From Porticoccus sp905181945 (GTDB lineage: Bacteria; Pseudomonadota; Gammaproteobacteria; Pseudomonadales; Porticoccaceae): a stretch of DNA of 64,000 bases. Shown here one piece after another: positions 27,641 through 36,412 of the stretch. Each line of letters opens with the position of its first letter. Positions within the stretch are counted from its first letter, which is position 1. The position numbers and the translations under genes are program-made. The stretch spans positions 1,178,001 to 1,242,000 of the forward strand of contig NZ_CP159825.1 in assembly GCF_047729555.1 (NCBI RefSeq), read 5' to 3'. The notes under the pieces are model-generated. The model saw only the letters and a list, made by a program, of their open reading frames with translations. It was not told where the DNA came from and did no database searches.

Positions 27641-27703
27641 TATATTTATGATTTTAAACACTTTTCTGATATTTTATTGCTTTGACGATAAGATTTTTTT
27701 TGA

Positions 27704-27737
27704 TTTCAAGTAAAAAAATTTCTTTTTTTACTTGAAA
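27704..27737. repeat. 15-bp perfect palindrome upstream of dksA
   Basis: TTTCAAGTAAAAAAA (27704-27718) and TTTTTTTACTTGAAA (27723-27737) form a perfect hairpin with a 4-nt loop TTTC. The right arm contains the predicted dksA -35 hexamer TTGAAA. It could be a terminator-like relic of the decayed upstream gene, a DNA site for a regulator, or both. Confidence 0.6.
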
Positions 27738-27760
27738 AAAATACCATCTAGCACTATAAA
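27732..27760 (+). promoter_or_regulatory. Predicted sigma-70 promoter of dksA
   Basis: TTGAAA (27732-27737), an exact 17-bp spacer and TATAAA (27755-27760) lie 34 bp before the dksA ATG. Each hexamer differs from the consensus by one or two bases. The -35 lies within the right arm of a perfect palindrome. Confidence 0.65.
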
Positions 27761-27794
27761 CCACGGTCTTAAAATTTAACGAGCGCTTGAACTC

Positions 27795-28241
27795 ATGCCA
27801 AAGAAAGCAGAAATAACCCCAGCTAGCTCACTTCATGGTTTTATGCCTTATGCTGAAGCCGAAGTTGAGGAATATATGAATGAAAAACAAGAGCTACATT
27901 TTAAAAATATTCTGCGCGCCTGGAAGCAGGAGTTAATGGAAGAAGTTGATCGCACCGTCAGCCATATGAAAGACGAGGCTGCTAATTTTCCAGACCCTGC
28001 TGATAGAGCCACCCAAGAAGAGGAATTTAGTTTAGAGCTAAGAACGCGAGATCGCGAAAGAAAGCTCATCAGAAAGATTGATACAACAATTGAGCGTATC
28101 AAGTGTCGAGATTATGGATTCTGCGGCCAATGCGGAGTAGAGATTGGTGTTCGCAGGCTAGAGGCGAGACCCACTGCAGACCTATGCGTCGACTGCAAAA
28201 CACTAGATGAGATCAAGGAAAGGCAGCTTACTGGTGGCTAA
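27795..28241 (+). CDS. dksA: RNA polymerase-binding transcription factor DksA
   Basis: DksA inserts a coiled coil into the RNA polymerase secondary channel and works with ppGpp in the stringent response. The 148-residue protein keeps the coiled-coil tip motif (FPDPADRATQEEEFSLELR, with the two Asp and the Ala). The C4 zinc finger is CGQCGVEIGVRRLEA followed by CVDC (about residues 110-135). It is the first gene of dksA-gluQ-pcnB-folK-dNK-panB, the conserved gammaproteobacterial order. Confidence 0.97.
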   Translation: MPKKAEITPASSLHGFMPYAEAEVEEYMNEKQELHFKNILRAWKQELMEEVDRTVSHMKDEAANFPDPADRATQEEEFSLELRTRDRERKLIRKIDTTIERIKCRDYGFCGQCGVEIGVRRLEARPTADLCVDCKTLDEIKERQLTGG

Positions 28242-28268
28242 CTATTGGCTAGCACTCAATTTAATTTT

Positions 28269-29186
28269 ATGCCTGTGGCTATAAAACCAGGTAGTTCCGC
28301 TTGTCATTACGTAGGAAGGTTTGCTCCCTCCCCCACTGGCCCGCTTCATTTTGGATCACTAGTGAGCGCAGTGGCCAGCTACTTGGATGCAAAAGCAAAT
28401 AAAGGTGAGTGGCTTGTCAGAATCGAAGATATAGATCCCCCAAGAGAATCCAGTGGATCATCTGACAAAATTTTACGACAACTTCAAGAACATGGACTGC
28501 AATGGGACAGAGAAGTTTTGTATCAAAGTCATCGCACAGAAGCATATCTATCCGCACTCAAGACACTGAAGCGGTCTGGTTTAATATTTTCTTGTCATTG
28601 CAGCAGGCAACAACTAAAAGAGTACGCTGCTACTCACAGCTACCCTTGCCCCCCTACTAGTTCTTCTACGCTGTCTTCTCTGCGGCTGCTTGCAGAAGAT
28701 AATAAAATAATTATATTTGATGACATATTTCAAGGCCAACAAAGACAATCCATAAAAGAAGAGGTCGGCGACATGGTGCTTTGTCGCAAAGATGGATTAT
28801 ATGCGTACCAGCTTGCTGTAGTGATTGATGATTGCTTCCAGAAGATAACTCATGTTATTCGTGGCAGTGACCTGCTGGAGTCAACACCAAGGCAAATTTA
28901 TCTACAAAATCTACTAAAATTCCCAACACCGACCTATGGTCATGTTCCGATAGCTGTCGATAAAGAAGGCAGGAAGCTCAGCAAACAAAATTTAGCGCCT
29001 TCTTTAGGCTGTCAGGCAGCCACAAAAAATCTAACCAACGCTATTAGCTGGCTTGGTTTATCTTTACCTGATAAATTGTCTAAAACTAACCATTGTGATG
29101 AATTATTAGCGTGGGCAACAGCCCACTGGAATCACGACAAAGTTCCTCGGATGCAACAGAGCCAAAATCCTGATAACCTGAAGTAA
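28269..29186 (+). CDS. gluQ: Glutamyl-Q tRNA(Asp) synthetase
   Basis: GluQ attaches glutamate to queuosine in the anticodon of tRNA-Asp. It is a truncated class I glutamyl-tRNA synthetase of about 305 residues without an anticodon-binding domain. HIGH-type FAPSPTGPLHFGSL is present near residue 20, RIEDIDPPRE near 50, zinc-ligand cysteines in FSCHCSRQQL plus a downstream Cys, and the KMSKS-equivalent KLSKQN near 235. The ATG at 28269 is preferred over an earlier TTG at 28245. It follows dksA by under 30 bp. Confidence 0.94.
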   Translation: MPVAIKPGSSACHYVGRFAPSPTGPLHFGSLVSAVASYLDAKANKGEWLVRIEDIDPPRESSGSSDKILRQLQEHGLQWDREVLYQSHRTEAYLSALKTLKRSGLIFSCHCSRQQLKEYAATHSYPCPPTSSSTLSSLRLLAEDNKIIIFDDIFQGQQRQSIKEEVGDMVLCRKDGLYAYQLAVVIDDCFQKITHVIRGSDLLESTPRQIYLQNLLKFPTPTYGHVPIAVDKEGRKLSKQNLAPSLGCQAATKNLTNAISWLGLSLPDKLSKTNHCDELLAWATAHWNHDKVPRMQQSQNPDNLK

Positions 29187-29361
29187 CAATCAGATTCAAA
29201 ATCATATATACCAACATAAACCTACAGTCCAGATTGTATTAGATTGTATTAGGCGATATTCTATTGTGGCGCCTTGATATAGTGTGATTTTCTAGTCAAT
29301 TTAAGGTTGCTGAGACCTGAAATACCAGAACACAAAAAACTTCAAACATGACTCATATGAA

Positions 29362-30714
29362 ATGCTAAAAAAACTTTCAAATATTTTCAGATCCAACCCT
29401 TCACGAGTCAAGACTAAGCCTCATATGTTGAAATCAGGGCAGCATAACCTTTCTTCTAAAAAAATAAACTCTGGTGCTGTAAAAGTTGTGGAGCAACTCC
29501 AATTAAGTGGCTATGAGGCCTATCTAGTTGGCGGTTGCATTCGCGACCTAATGATGGACATCAAGCCGAAAGATTTTGATGTAGCGACTAATGCAACACC
29601 AGAGCAAGCCAAGCAGTTATTTCATCGCTCCCGTATCATAGGCCGTCGATTTCAAATTGTGCATGTACGAGCAGGCTCTGAAATCATAGAGGTGACGACA
29701 TTTCGTGCTCAGCATACAGGCACAAAAAATCAGCCAGGAAAATCCCAACACTCCTCCAAAGGAATGCTGCTTCGAGACAATATCTTCGGCTCTGTTGGAG
29801 AAGATGCTATTCGGCGAGACTTTACAATGAACGCTCTCTACTATTGCCCTCAAAATAATAACATATTTGACTACACTGACGGGCTGTCAGATATCAATAA
29901 TCGACTTATACGCATCATTGGAAATGCCTCTGAACGATATAGAGAGGATCCAGTCAGAATGCTTAGAGCGCTCCGTTTTTCGGCCAAACTTGGCTTTTCA
30001 ATTGAGGAAGGCTCTTCTGCAGCCATACACAAGTTACGCCTATTGTTGGCCGACATACCTCCTGCAAGGCAGTTTGATGAAGTTCTTAAGCTGTTTATGC
30101 ATGGGTATGCCTTAGCAGGCTTTCATTTATTGCGAGAATATAAAATATTTGGTATTTTATTTCCTGCGACAGAAGCTGCCTTGGAGGGTGAATCAAACTA
30201 TTACTTGAAATTTATTGAGCAAGCTTTAATCAATACCGATAAACGCATTCGAACAAACCAACGGGTTACTCCTGCATTTTTATTTGCAGCATTACTCTGG
30301 CCTGCACTAAAAGAGCGAGAGGGGAAAGATCATCAAACAGAAAAAGTTAATATTTTCTCTTTGCATTCAGCTGCAGGGAATATCATCACTGAACAATGCC
30401 AGCGATTAGCAATACCTCGTCGATTTACTCTACCCATGAAGGAAATTTGGGAGCTCCAGCTTCGACTGCCACGTCGTGCAGGTAACCAGGCTTTCAAGTT
30501 ATTGACCAATAAGCGTTTTCGCGCAGGCTACGACTTCCTGTTGCTACGAGAAGACGCCGGGGAAATTCAACCTGAGTTAGGCCACTGGTGGACAGTTTTT
30601 CAAGATGCAGAGGAAGCCGATCAGAAAGAAATGGTTGGTGCAGTCCAATCACTGAAAAATAAGTCTTCCAAAAAATCAATCCACAAAAAGCCTTCCTCCC
30701 ATCAGAAAACCTAA
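29362..30714 (+). CDS. pcnB: Poly(A) polymerase I
   Basis: PcnB adds poly(A) tails to RNA 3' ends, promoting decay. The 450-residue nucleotidyltransferase has the helical GG motif LVGGCIRDLMMD and the catalytic carboxylates in KDFDVATNA. RRDFTMNALYY and the RNA-binding RYREDPVRMLRALRFSAKLGF follow. A Lys/Ser-rich C-terminal tail (SSKKSIHKKPSSHQKT) is typical. It resembles CCA-adding enzymes, but the N-terminal basic extension and its place in dksA-gluQ-pcnB-folK favour PcnB. It lies 3 bp before folK. Confidence 0.94.
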   Translation: MLKKLSNIFRSNPSRVKTKPHMLKSGQHNLSSKKINSGAVKVVEQLQLSGYEAYLVGGCIRDLMMDIKPKDFDVATNATPEQAKQLFHRSRIIGRRFQIVHVRAGSEIIEVTTFRAQHTGTKNQPGKSQHSSKGMLLRDNIFGSVGEDAIRRDFTMNALYYCPQNNNIFDYTDGLSDINNRLIRIIGNASERYREDPVRMLRALRFSAKLGFSIEEGSSAAIHKLRLLLADIPPARQFDEVLKLFMHGYALAGFHLLREYKIFGILFPATEAALEGESNYYLKFIEQALINTDKRIRTNQRVTPAFLFAALLWPALKEREGKDHQTEKVNIFSLHSAAGNIITEQCQRLAIPRRFTLPMKEIWELQLRLPRRAGNQAFKLLTNKRFRAGYDFLLLREDAGEIQPELGHWWTVFQDAEEADQKEMVGAVQSLKNKSSKKSIHKKPSSHQKT

Positions 30715-30717
30715 GCT

Positions 30718-31230
30718 ATGAGTCAAACTGCATATATTTCTATTGGCAGTAATCTGGGCAACCCGCATCAACAAGTTTTAGCGGGGCTGGCTAAGCTGGG
30801 ATTAATTGAGGCCACTCGAGTAGTTGTCTCATCCCCCTGGTATCTTAGTCTACCTATGGGGCCAAAAGATCAACCAAACTATATCAATGGCGTTGCGAAA
30901 ATTTTCACTCAGTTAAATCCAGGACAACTTTTAACCGCACTACAGAAAATTGAAGATACGCATGGAAGAGTTAGAAGTCAGCGCTGGGGGCCGCGCACAC
31001 TCGATTTGGACATCTTGCTCTATGGATGTCAAGTCATCGACAAAGAACACCTAAAGATACCTCACCATGGCCTGAAAACAAGAAATTTTGTATTAATACC
31101 ACTAGCAGATATTGCACCGAAGTTAGTTCTACCAGATGGAATCAGTTTAGATTCACTATTGGAAGTTTGCTCGCCAGAAGGTATCGTTCCTCTTGCATCA
31201 GGAGATATTAGTGACACAATTGGACAATAA
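30718..31230 (+). CDS. folK: 2-amino-4-hydroxy-6-hydroxymethyldihydropteridine pyrophosphokinase
   Basis: HPPK transfers pyrophosphate from ATP to 6-hydroxymethyl-dihydropterin in folate synthesis. The 170-residue protein begins AYISIGSNLGNP. It contains the signature WGPRTLDLDILLYG near residue 92, with the two Mg-binding Asp residues, and HHGLKTRNFVLIPLADIAP. It overlaps the start of the downstream kinase gene by 20 bp. Confidence 0.95.
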   Translation: MSQTAYISIGSNLGNPHQQVLAGLAKLGLIEATRVVVSSPWYLSLPMGPKDQPNYINGVAKIFTQLNPGQLLTALQKIEDTHGRVRSQRWGPRTLDLDILLYGCQVIDKEHLKIPHHGLKTRNFVLIPLADIAPKLVLPDGISLDSLLEVCSPEGIVPLASGDISDTIGQ

Positions 31231-31897
31231 TCCAGCTTCATCAGTTACTGAAAAAGATCAATCACCTCGCTTTATAGCTGTAGAGGGGGCCATTGGGGTA
31301 GGGAAAACAACTCTAGCTAGAAGATTAGCTAATAGTTTTAACTGCAAAACTCTTTTAGAGCAGCCTGAAGAAAATCCTTTTTTGGAACGCTTTTATCAGG
31401 ACCAAAAGACAGGGGCTTTGCCTGCTCAGTTATACTTTCTATTTCAGCGTGTACGAAAAATTCAAGAAATACGTCAAAGCGATATGTTTCAGCAGGTCCA
31501 AGTGGCAGACTTCCTAATGGAAAAAGATCAACTATTTGCCCAGATAACCCTCGACAGCGAAGAGCTAAAACTTTACCAGACCGTTTACAAGCAACTAACT
31601 ATTGACGCACCTACACCTGATTTGGTTATCTACCTGCAAGCCCCAACAGATACACTACTAAGTCGCATCCAGCATCGTGGCATTCAGTATGAAAAGCCTA
31701 TTAATAGGGATTATTTGCATCGATTGAACGAGGCTTACACACACTTTTTCTATTACTACGATAATGCGCCCTTATTAATTGTAAACGCTGCCGAAATAGA
31801 TCTCGCTAATAGCAAGCAAGACTATCAAGGCTTGCTTGATTATATGCTCAATATTCGATCTGGACGTCATTATTATAATTCTCGACCCTTTTTATAA
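31211..31897 (+). CDS. Deoxynucleoside kinase (deoxyadenosine/deoxyguanosine kinase family)
   Basis: This is a dNK/DGK-family kinase of 228 residues that phosphorylates deoxynucleosides for salvage. The P-loop is GAIGVGKTTLARRL (about 25-38). E-x-P-E-E-N-P-F-L-E-R-F-Y follows, then VADFLMEKDQLFA and the Arg-rich lid SRIQHRG. The start is GTG 31211, set by a strong AGGAG (31200-31204) six bases upstream. A TTG at 31193 would be earlier but has no such site. It is inserted between folK and panB, as in related marine gammaproteobacteria. The exact nucleoside preference is unknown. Confidence 0.87.
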   Translation: MTQLDNNPASSVTEKDQSPRFIAVEGAIGVGKTTLARRLANSFNCKTLLEQPEENPFLERFYQDQKTGALPAQLYFLFQRVRKIQEIRQSDMFQQVQVADFLMEKDQLFAQITLDSEELKLYQTVYKQLTIDAPTPDLVIYLQAPTDTLLSRIQHRGIQYEKPINRDYLHRLNEAYTHFFYYYDNAPLLIVNAAEIDLANSKQDYQGLLDYMLNIRSGRHYYNSRPFL

Positions 31898-31930
31898 CGG
31901 CTACTATTAAGCCAAAAATAGGATAAAACC

Positions 31931-32722
31931 ATGGTTGCAGTTACCATAAATGCTCTACATGAGCTAAAAAAGCATGATAAAAAATTTCCTGTTATTACGG
32001 CTTACGATGCATCGTTTTCTAGGCTAGCTCATAATGCAGGCATTGATGTTATTTTGGTGGGGGATTCACTAGGAAATGTAGTGCAAGGTCACGATAGTAC
32101 TATTCCTGTAACTATGGGTAATATGATTTATCACACTGAAGCTGTACGTCGTGGAAGTGCAAAATCGTTTGTTATTGCTGACCTCCCGTTTATGGCCTTT
32201 TCTAGCGAAGCGCAAACACTAGATCATTCAGCATTACTCATACAGGCTGGCGCCAATATGGTAAAACTAGAAGGTGGGGCCTGGCTTTGCAACACAGTAC
32301 AGATGCTTAGTGAACGAGGAATACCTATTTGTGGACACTTGGGGCTGACACCACAATCAGTACACAAGCTCAGCGGCAACAAAGTGCAGGGACGAGGGGA
32401 AGAGGCTACAGAAAAAATTATACAGGATGCCTTGCGCCTAGAAGAAGCAGGGGTAGACTTATTGGTTCTTGAGTGTGTGCCTTCTACGCTAGGCAGTAAG
32501 CTAACCGCGGCACTGAATATACCGATTATTGGAATAGGTGCGGGAGCTGACACTGATGCACAGGTTCTAGTTGTCTATGATATGCTTGGGCTGTCTCCAA
32601 GCATACCCACATTTTGTAAAAATTTCTTAGAAGATACTGATAACATAGAGGCTGCTCTAAAATCATACGCGGAAGATGTTAGATCAGGTAGATTTCCTGG
32701 CCCAGAACATACTTTCTCATAA
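31931..32722 (+). CDS. panB: 3-methyl-2-oxobutanoate hydroxymethyltransferase
   Basis: PanB makes ketopantoate from 2-oxoisovalerate and methylene-THF in pantothenate synthesis. The 263-residue TIM-barrel protein has VITAYDASFSRLAHNAG, VGDSLGNVVQG with the metal-binding Asp, GHLGLTPQS, LECVPSTLGSKL and IIGIGAGADTDAQVLV. It ends the dksA operon. The next gene in most relatives, panC, is not here. The following bases contain only a T-rich stretch and the convergent glutathione S-transferase gene. Confidence 0.95.
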   Translation: MVAVTINALHELKKHDKKFPVITAYDASFSRLAHNAGIDVILVGDSLGNVVQGHDSTIPVTMGNMIYHTEAVRRGSAKSFVIADLPFMAFSSEAQTLDHSALLIQAGANMVKLEGGAWLCNTVQMLSERGIPICGHLGLTPQSVHKLSGNKVQGRGEEATEKIIQDALRLEEAGVDLLVLECVPSTLGSKLTAALNIPIIGIGAGADTDAQVLVVYDMLGLSPSIPTFCKNFLEDTDNIEAALKSYAEDVRSGRFPGPEHTFS

Positions 32723-32819
32723 CTACTCTTTCTGTGTTATGGTTTTTTTGAGCAGATTTATTTTCCATTAAAAGTTCCATAAATTTACTATTATCCTGAA
32801 TTAAAAATATTGAATATAA

Positions 32820-33437
32820 TCACTTTTTATGAGGCCAAACCGGGTGTTTTTGCATCACTGCAAGAAAAAATTCTACACTTAAAAAATAGGCTAGCCAGCG
32901 ACGTAATTTCGGGTATGGACTGGCATCAAACCATACTTTATCTACAAGAGAAAACTGCCTGACAAAAGGAAAGATTGCTACATCAGCTAGGCTAATTCTG
33001 GGCCCCAACAAATATTGTGTTGCCGTCAATTTTTGCTCCAAAGAGGTCAGAAAAATCTCTGCCTGTGCTCGATAGTATTCTATAGTATGTTCGGGATACC
33101 GATCTGAATACTTATAACGGTCTAAAGATTCTTTAAATAAACTATCATTGTTTTGAATAATCTCATCTAATTCAGCAGACTTGGCTGAAAAATACCACTG
33201 ATCTGGATCACTTTGATCTAACGCCCAATGCATAATTACACAGCTTTCGTCTAACACATTGCCATCTGGAAGAACTAATACAGGAACAGTACCTTTCTGC
33301 GATACTCTCAGCATATCCATGGGCTTGTCTCGTAGCAGAACCTCCCTTAGCTCTACTTCAATACCTGCATAAAATAGCGCCATTCTGGCTCGGATTGCAT
33401 AAGGACAACGACGAAAAGAATACAATATAGGCAACAT
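32820..33437 (-). CDS. Glutathione S-transferase family protein
   Basis: This 205-residue protein has a thioredoxin-fold N-terminus (LYSFRRCPYAIRARMAL, a CPYA-type active site). GTVPVLVLPDG follows, with the cis-Pro, then DESCVIMHWAL, the glutathione-binding E/S position. An all-helical C-terminus contains the N-capping motif ISLADVAIFPFVRQF. The substrate is unknown. The CPYA motif resembles glutaredoxin-like GSTs. It is convergent with panB and divergent from the esterase. Confidence 0.85.
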   Translation of the reverse strand: MLPILYSFRRCPYAIRARMALFYAGIEVELREVLLRDKPMDMLRVSQKGTVPVLVLPDGNVLDESCVIMHWALDQSDPDQWYFSAKSAELDEIIQNNDSLFKESLDRYKYSDRYPEHTIEYYRAQAEIFLTSLEQKLTATQYLLGPRISLADVAIFPFVRQFSLVDKVWFDASPYPKLRRWLAYFLSVEFFLAVMQKHPVWPHKK

Positions 33438-33524
33438 GGCAACATAAACTCACTAAAAAATTAACTTATAATAACCTCTAACTGATTATACTTTTTTACA
33501 TACAAAATATTATAAAATAACATA

Positions 33525-34208
33525 ATGAATATTCTTCCTCATATTGAAATTAATCCTGAAAAAAAAGCTGACTCCACTATTATCTGGCTGCATGGCTTAG
33601 GTTCTAATGGGCACGACTTTAAAGCTATTATTCCAGAGCTAGAACTTCCTACTCACAACCGAATAAGGTTCATCTTTCCTCACGCACCAACAATACCAGT
33701 AACCATTAACAGCGGCCATATGATGCCTGCTTGGTACGATATTTTAGAGATGACCTTTGATCGAAAAATAGATAAAAAACAATTAAAAAAATCAGTCAAA
33801 GCGGTGCATGCGATAATAGACAGAGAGATACAGAGAGGCATTAATAGTCAAAGAATCATTATTGCGGGATTTTCTCAAGGTGGAGCTGTCGCGCTAGATG
33901 CTGCGCTCACTTATACCCGAAGTTTAGCTGGTCTTCTAGGAATGTCTACCTACTTTCCTACTGCCAATTCCATCGATATAGCTCCAGCCAACCAAGATCT
34001 GCCTATTCAGTTATTTCACGGTGTTTATGATGCTATTGTTCCAGAAACTCACGGCCAAAAAAGTATTAAGACCCTATCGGCTTTAGGCCTCAAGCCGGGC
34101 TATCAAACCTTTATGATGGAGCACAGCCTATGTATGGAAGAAATAATAGCTATATCGAAGTGGGTGCAAGCCTTAATAGGTACTGTTAATCGCCCCAGCG
34201 GGGAATAA
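33525..34208 (+). CDS. Alpha/beta hydrolase, carboxylesterase/phospholipase type
   Basis: This small serine hydrolase of 227 residues has the predicted triad of Ser in IAGFSQGGAVALD (near 118), Asp in GVYDAIVP (near 170) and His in MMEHSLCMEE (near 203). IIWLHGLGSNGHDF near residue 20 forms the oxyanion region. This is the family of Pseudomonas carboxylesterase II and acyl-protein thioesterase-like enzymes, and the natural substrate is unknown. Its 3' end overlaps the convergent ubiX gene by 23 bp. Confidence 0.87.
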   Translation: MNILPHIEINPEKKADSTIIWLHGLGSNGHDFKAIIPELELPTHNRIRFIFPHAPTIPVTINSGHMMPAWYDILEMTFDRKIDKKQLKKSVKAVHAIIDREIQRGINSQRIIIAGFSQGGAVALDAALTYTRSLAGLLGMSTYFPTANSIDIAPANQDLPIQLFHGVYDAIVPETHGQKSIKTLSALGLKPGYQTFMMEHSLCMEEIIAISKWVQALIGTVNRPSGE

Positions 34209-34794
34209 TATCTTGCTTTATATCCAAATGATCAAGGATTCTAGCAACAACAAAATCTATTAAGTCGTTAATGGTTTTTGGGTTCTGATAGAAACCAGGC
34301 ATAGCAGGCAATATAGTTACCCCTAACCGCGCTAATTTCAGCATATTTTCTAAATGAATTTCCGATAAAGGTGTTTCTCTTGGCACAACGATTAATTGGC
34401 ATTTTTCTTTAATCACAACATCTGCGGCTCGCTCAATTAGATTATTGCTGGCGCCAGAAGCAATAGCAGATAGAGTACCACCACTAGCAGGGCAGATAAC
34501 CATCGATTCTGGCGCAGAAGAGCCGGAAGCGACAGATGAAAACCAATCTTTGGCAGTGTTTACTATAATTTGCCCAGGCTCTGCATCAAAATTTAAGGCA
34601 AGGAATTCCTCCAGATTAATGTCTGCAGGCAAATCTAAGTCAGTTTCTGTTTCAACAACCACGCGTGCTGCATCAGACATCAGGAACTGAACTCGGCATT
34701 CCGCTTGAACTAAACACTCAAGTAGCCTGAAACCATACTGGGCACCAGATGCACCAGTCATAGCCAGTGTGACAGACCGTTTAAATATAGACAT
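34186..34794 (-). CDS. ubiX: Flavin prenyltransferase UbiX
   Basis: UbiX prenylates FMN to make the cofactor of the UbiD decarboxylase in ubiquinone synthesis. The 202-residue flavoprotein has the N-terminal TGASGAQYGFRLLE. It also has CPASGGTLSAIASGASNNLIERAADV and the conserved RETPLSEIHLENMLKLA with ILPAMPGFY. It is transcribed with mpl (16-bp gap), as in other gammaproteobacteria. Confidence 0.95.
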   Translation of the reverse strand: MSIFKRSVTLAMTGASGAQYGFRLLECLVQAECRVQFLMSDAARVVVETETDLDLPADINLEEFLALNFDAEPGQIIVNTAKDWFSSVASGSSAPESMVICPASGGTLSAIASGASNNLIERAADVVIKEKCQLIVVPRETPLSEIHLENMLKLARLGVTILPAMPGFYQNPKTINDLIDFVVARILDHLDIKQDIIPRWGD

Positions 34795-34810
34795 TGAGTT
34801 CTCCCATCAA

Positions 34811-36184
34811 TTACTCCTGCTTATTGTCAGTTTTTTCTTTTAGGGCATTCACTAATTGACTATGGAATCCGGAAAAACCGCCATTGCTCATTATAACAAT
34901 ATGAGTTAATCCATCCGCACTATTCAATGTTTGCTGTATAAGTTCGTCGATATTATCAATAATATCGACTGAGTTAGAGCTCTTGTGAGCCACTTCGGTT
35001 AACGACCAATCTGCACTCTCGGGCTGATACCATAAAACTTGGTCTGCCAATCTAGTAGCTTCTGCGAGTCTGTCCTTATGAACACCCAGCTTCATAGTGT
35101 TTGAGCGTGGCTCTATAACAGCAACAATTTTTTCGTGGCCAACTTTATTCCGAATGCCTTCCAGTGTAGTAAAAATAGCCGTTGGATGATGAGCGAAGTC
35201 GTCATATACGGTTACGCCAGACACTGTAGCGATCTTCTCCATTCGACGTTTTACGCCCAAAAACTGGCATAATGCCTCACAAGCTACGTGAGGCTTCACT
35301 CCCGCATGATTCGCAGCTGCGATTGCAGCTAATCCATTTTTCGCATTATGGATGCCAACTTGTCCCCAACGAACAGTGCCCTGAATGTCCCCCTTGAAGA
35401 TAACCGAAAAAGCAGAGCTATCTTTCTCTGCCAGCAATATATTCCAGTCGCCGCCCTCACCTAAAGATTGCACTTCAGACCAGCATCCATGATCGATTGT
35501 CACCTGTATATTAGCATCATCTGATGGTGTAATAATCAAGCCCTCGCTGGGTACTGTTCTGACAAAATGATGGAACTGGGCTTGAATGGCACCAATATCA
35601 TCAAAAATATCTGCATGATCAAACTCTAGATTATTAAGAATAGCAGTGCGAGGTCGATAATGAAGAAACTTGGAACGCTTATCAAAAAAAGCTGTGTCGT
35701 ATTCATCTGCTTCTACAACAAAAAATTGAGAGTCGCCCAAGCGAGCTGATACGTTAAAATTAGCCGGCACTCCTCCAATGAGAAATCCAGGCCCCATATC
35801 GGCATACTCTAAAATCCAAGCTAACATACTTGAGGTGGTCGTTTTACCATGAGTTCCAGCCACCGCAAGAACCCATTTATCTTTAAGGAGGTGCTCGCAT
35901 AACCACTGGGGGCCAGAAGTATAATCAAGCTTATTATTTAGAATGTATTCCACAGCAGGGTTACCTCGAGACAAGGCATTTCCTATAACCACAAGATCAG
36001 GGGAAGAAATAAACTGCGAGGTATCATACCCCTCGGTTAATTCTATGCCTGCCTTTTCTAACTGCGTACTCATGGGAGGATAGACATTCGTATCACTACC
36101 CGAGACTTGATGTCCTGATGCTTTGGCTAGTTGAGCCAAAGAGCCCATAAAAGTGCCGCAGATCCCCAGAATATGAATATGCAT
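34811..36184 (-). CDS. mpl: UDP-N-acetylmuramate:L-alanyl-gamma-D-glutamyl-meso-diaminopimelate ligase
   Basis: Mpl recycles the murein tripeptide by joining it to UDP-MurNAc. This Mur-ligase family protein begins MHIHILGICGTFMGSLAQLAK, has the P-loop GTHGKTTTSS near residue 110, EADEYDTAFFDKRSK, LEFDHADIFDD and VYDDFAHHPTAI. The ATG at 36184 matches E. coli Mpl exactly and gives 457 residues. The frame is open for 59 codons further upstream, but that sequence is hydrophobic and not conserved. It is followed by ubiX. Confidence 0.95.
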   Translation of the reverse strand: MHIHILGICGTFMGSLAQLAKASGHQVSGSDTNVYPPMSTQLEKAGIELTEGYDTSQFISSPDLVVIGNALSRGNPAVEYILNNKLDYTSGPQWLCEHLLKDKWVLAVAGTHGKTTTSSMLAWILEYADMGPGFLIGGVPANFNVSARLGDSQFFVVEADEYDTAFFDKRSKFLHYRPRTAILNNLEFDHADIFDDIGAIQAQFHHFVRTVPSEGLIITPSDDANIQVTIDHGCWSEVQSLGEGGDWNILLAEKDSSAFSVIFKGDIQGTVRWGQVGIHNAKNGLAAIAAANHAGVKPHVACEALCQFLGVKRRMEKIATVSGVTVYDDFAHHPTAIFTTLEGIRNKVGHEKIVAVIEPRSNTMKLGVHKDRLAEATRLADQVLWYQPESADWSLTEVAHKSSNSVDIIDNIDELIQQTLNSADGLTHIVIMSNGGFSGFHSQLVNALKEKTDNKQE

Positions 36185-36412
36185 TCGCCAACGACTGCCT
36201 GTTAGATAATTTAGAAAACCTAGGAAATCTCTAGGCCACCAAAAATAACCTAAAAAACCCCATGGCTCAACATAACTGAATTTGAACATCATGCAAGCCT
36301 CCGTAGTCAAAAAATTATCGCTATATCGCGAAAGATCCTTACAATTGAAAACTAAACACATATAAAAATATAATAAGCTTTAACTTTGCAGTATGATTGC
36401 CCGCTTCTAAAA

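Noticed and set aside
27402..27714. Second open frame upstream of dksA as an independent gene
   Set aside because: It has no early start codon or ribosome binding site, is very AT-rich and runs into the palindrome. It is better seen as part of the decayed gene region.
36185..36361. 59-codon N-terminal extension of mpl
   Set aside because: The family begins at MHIHILGICGTFMG, and the extension is hydrophobic and not like any Mpl.
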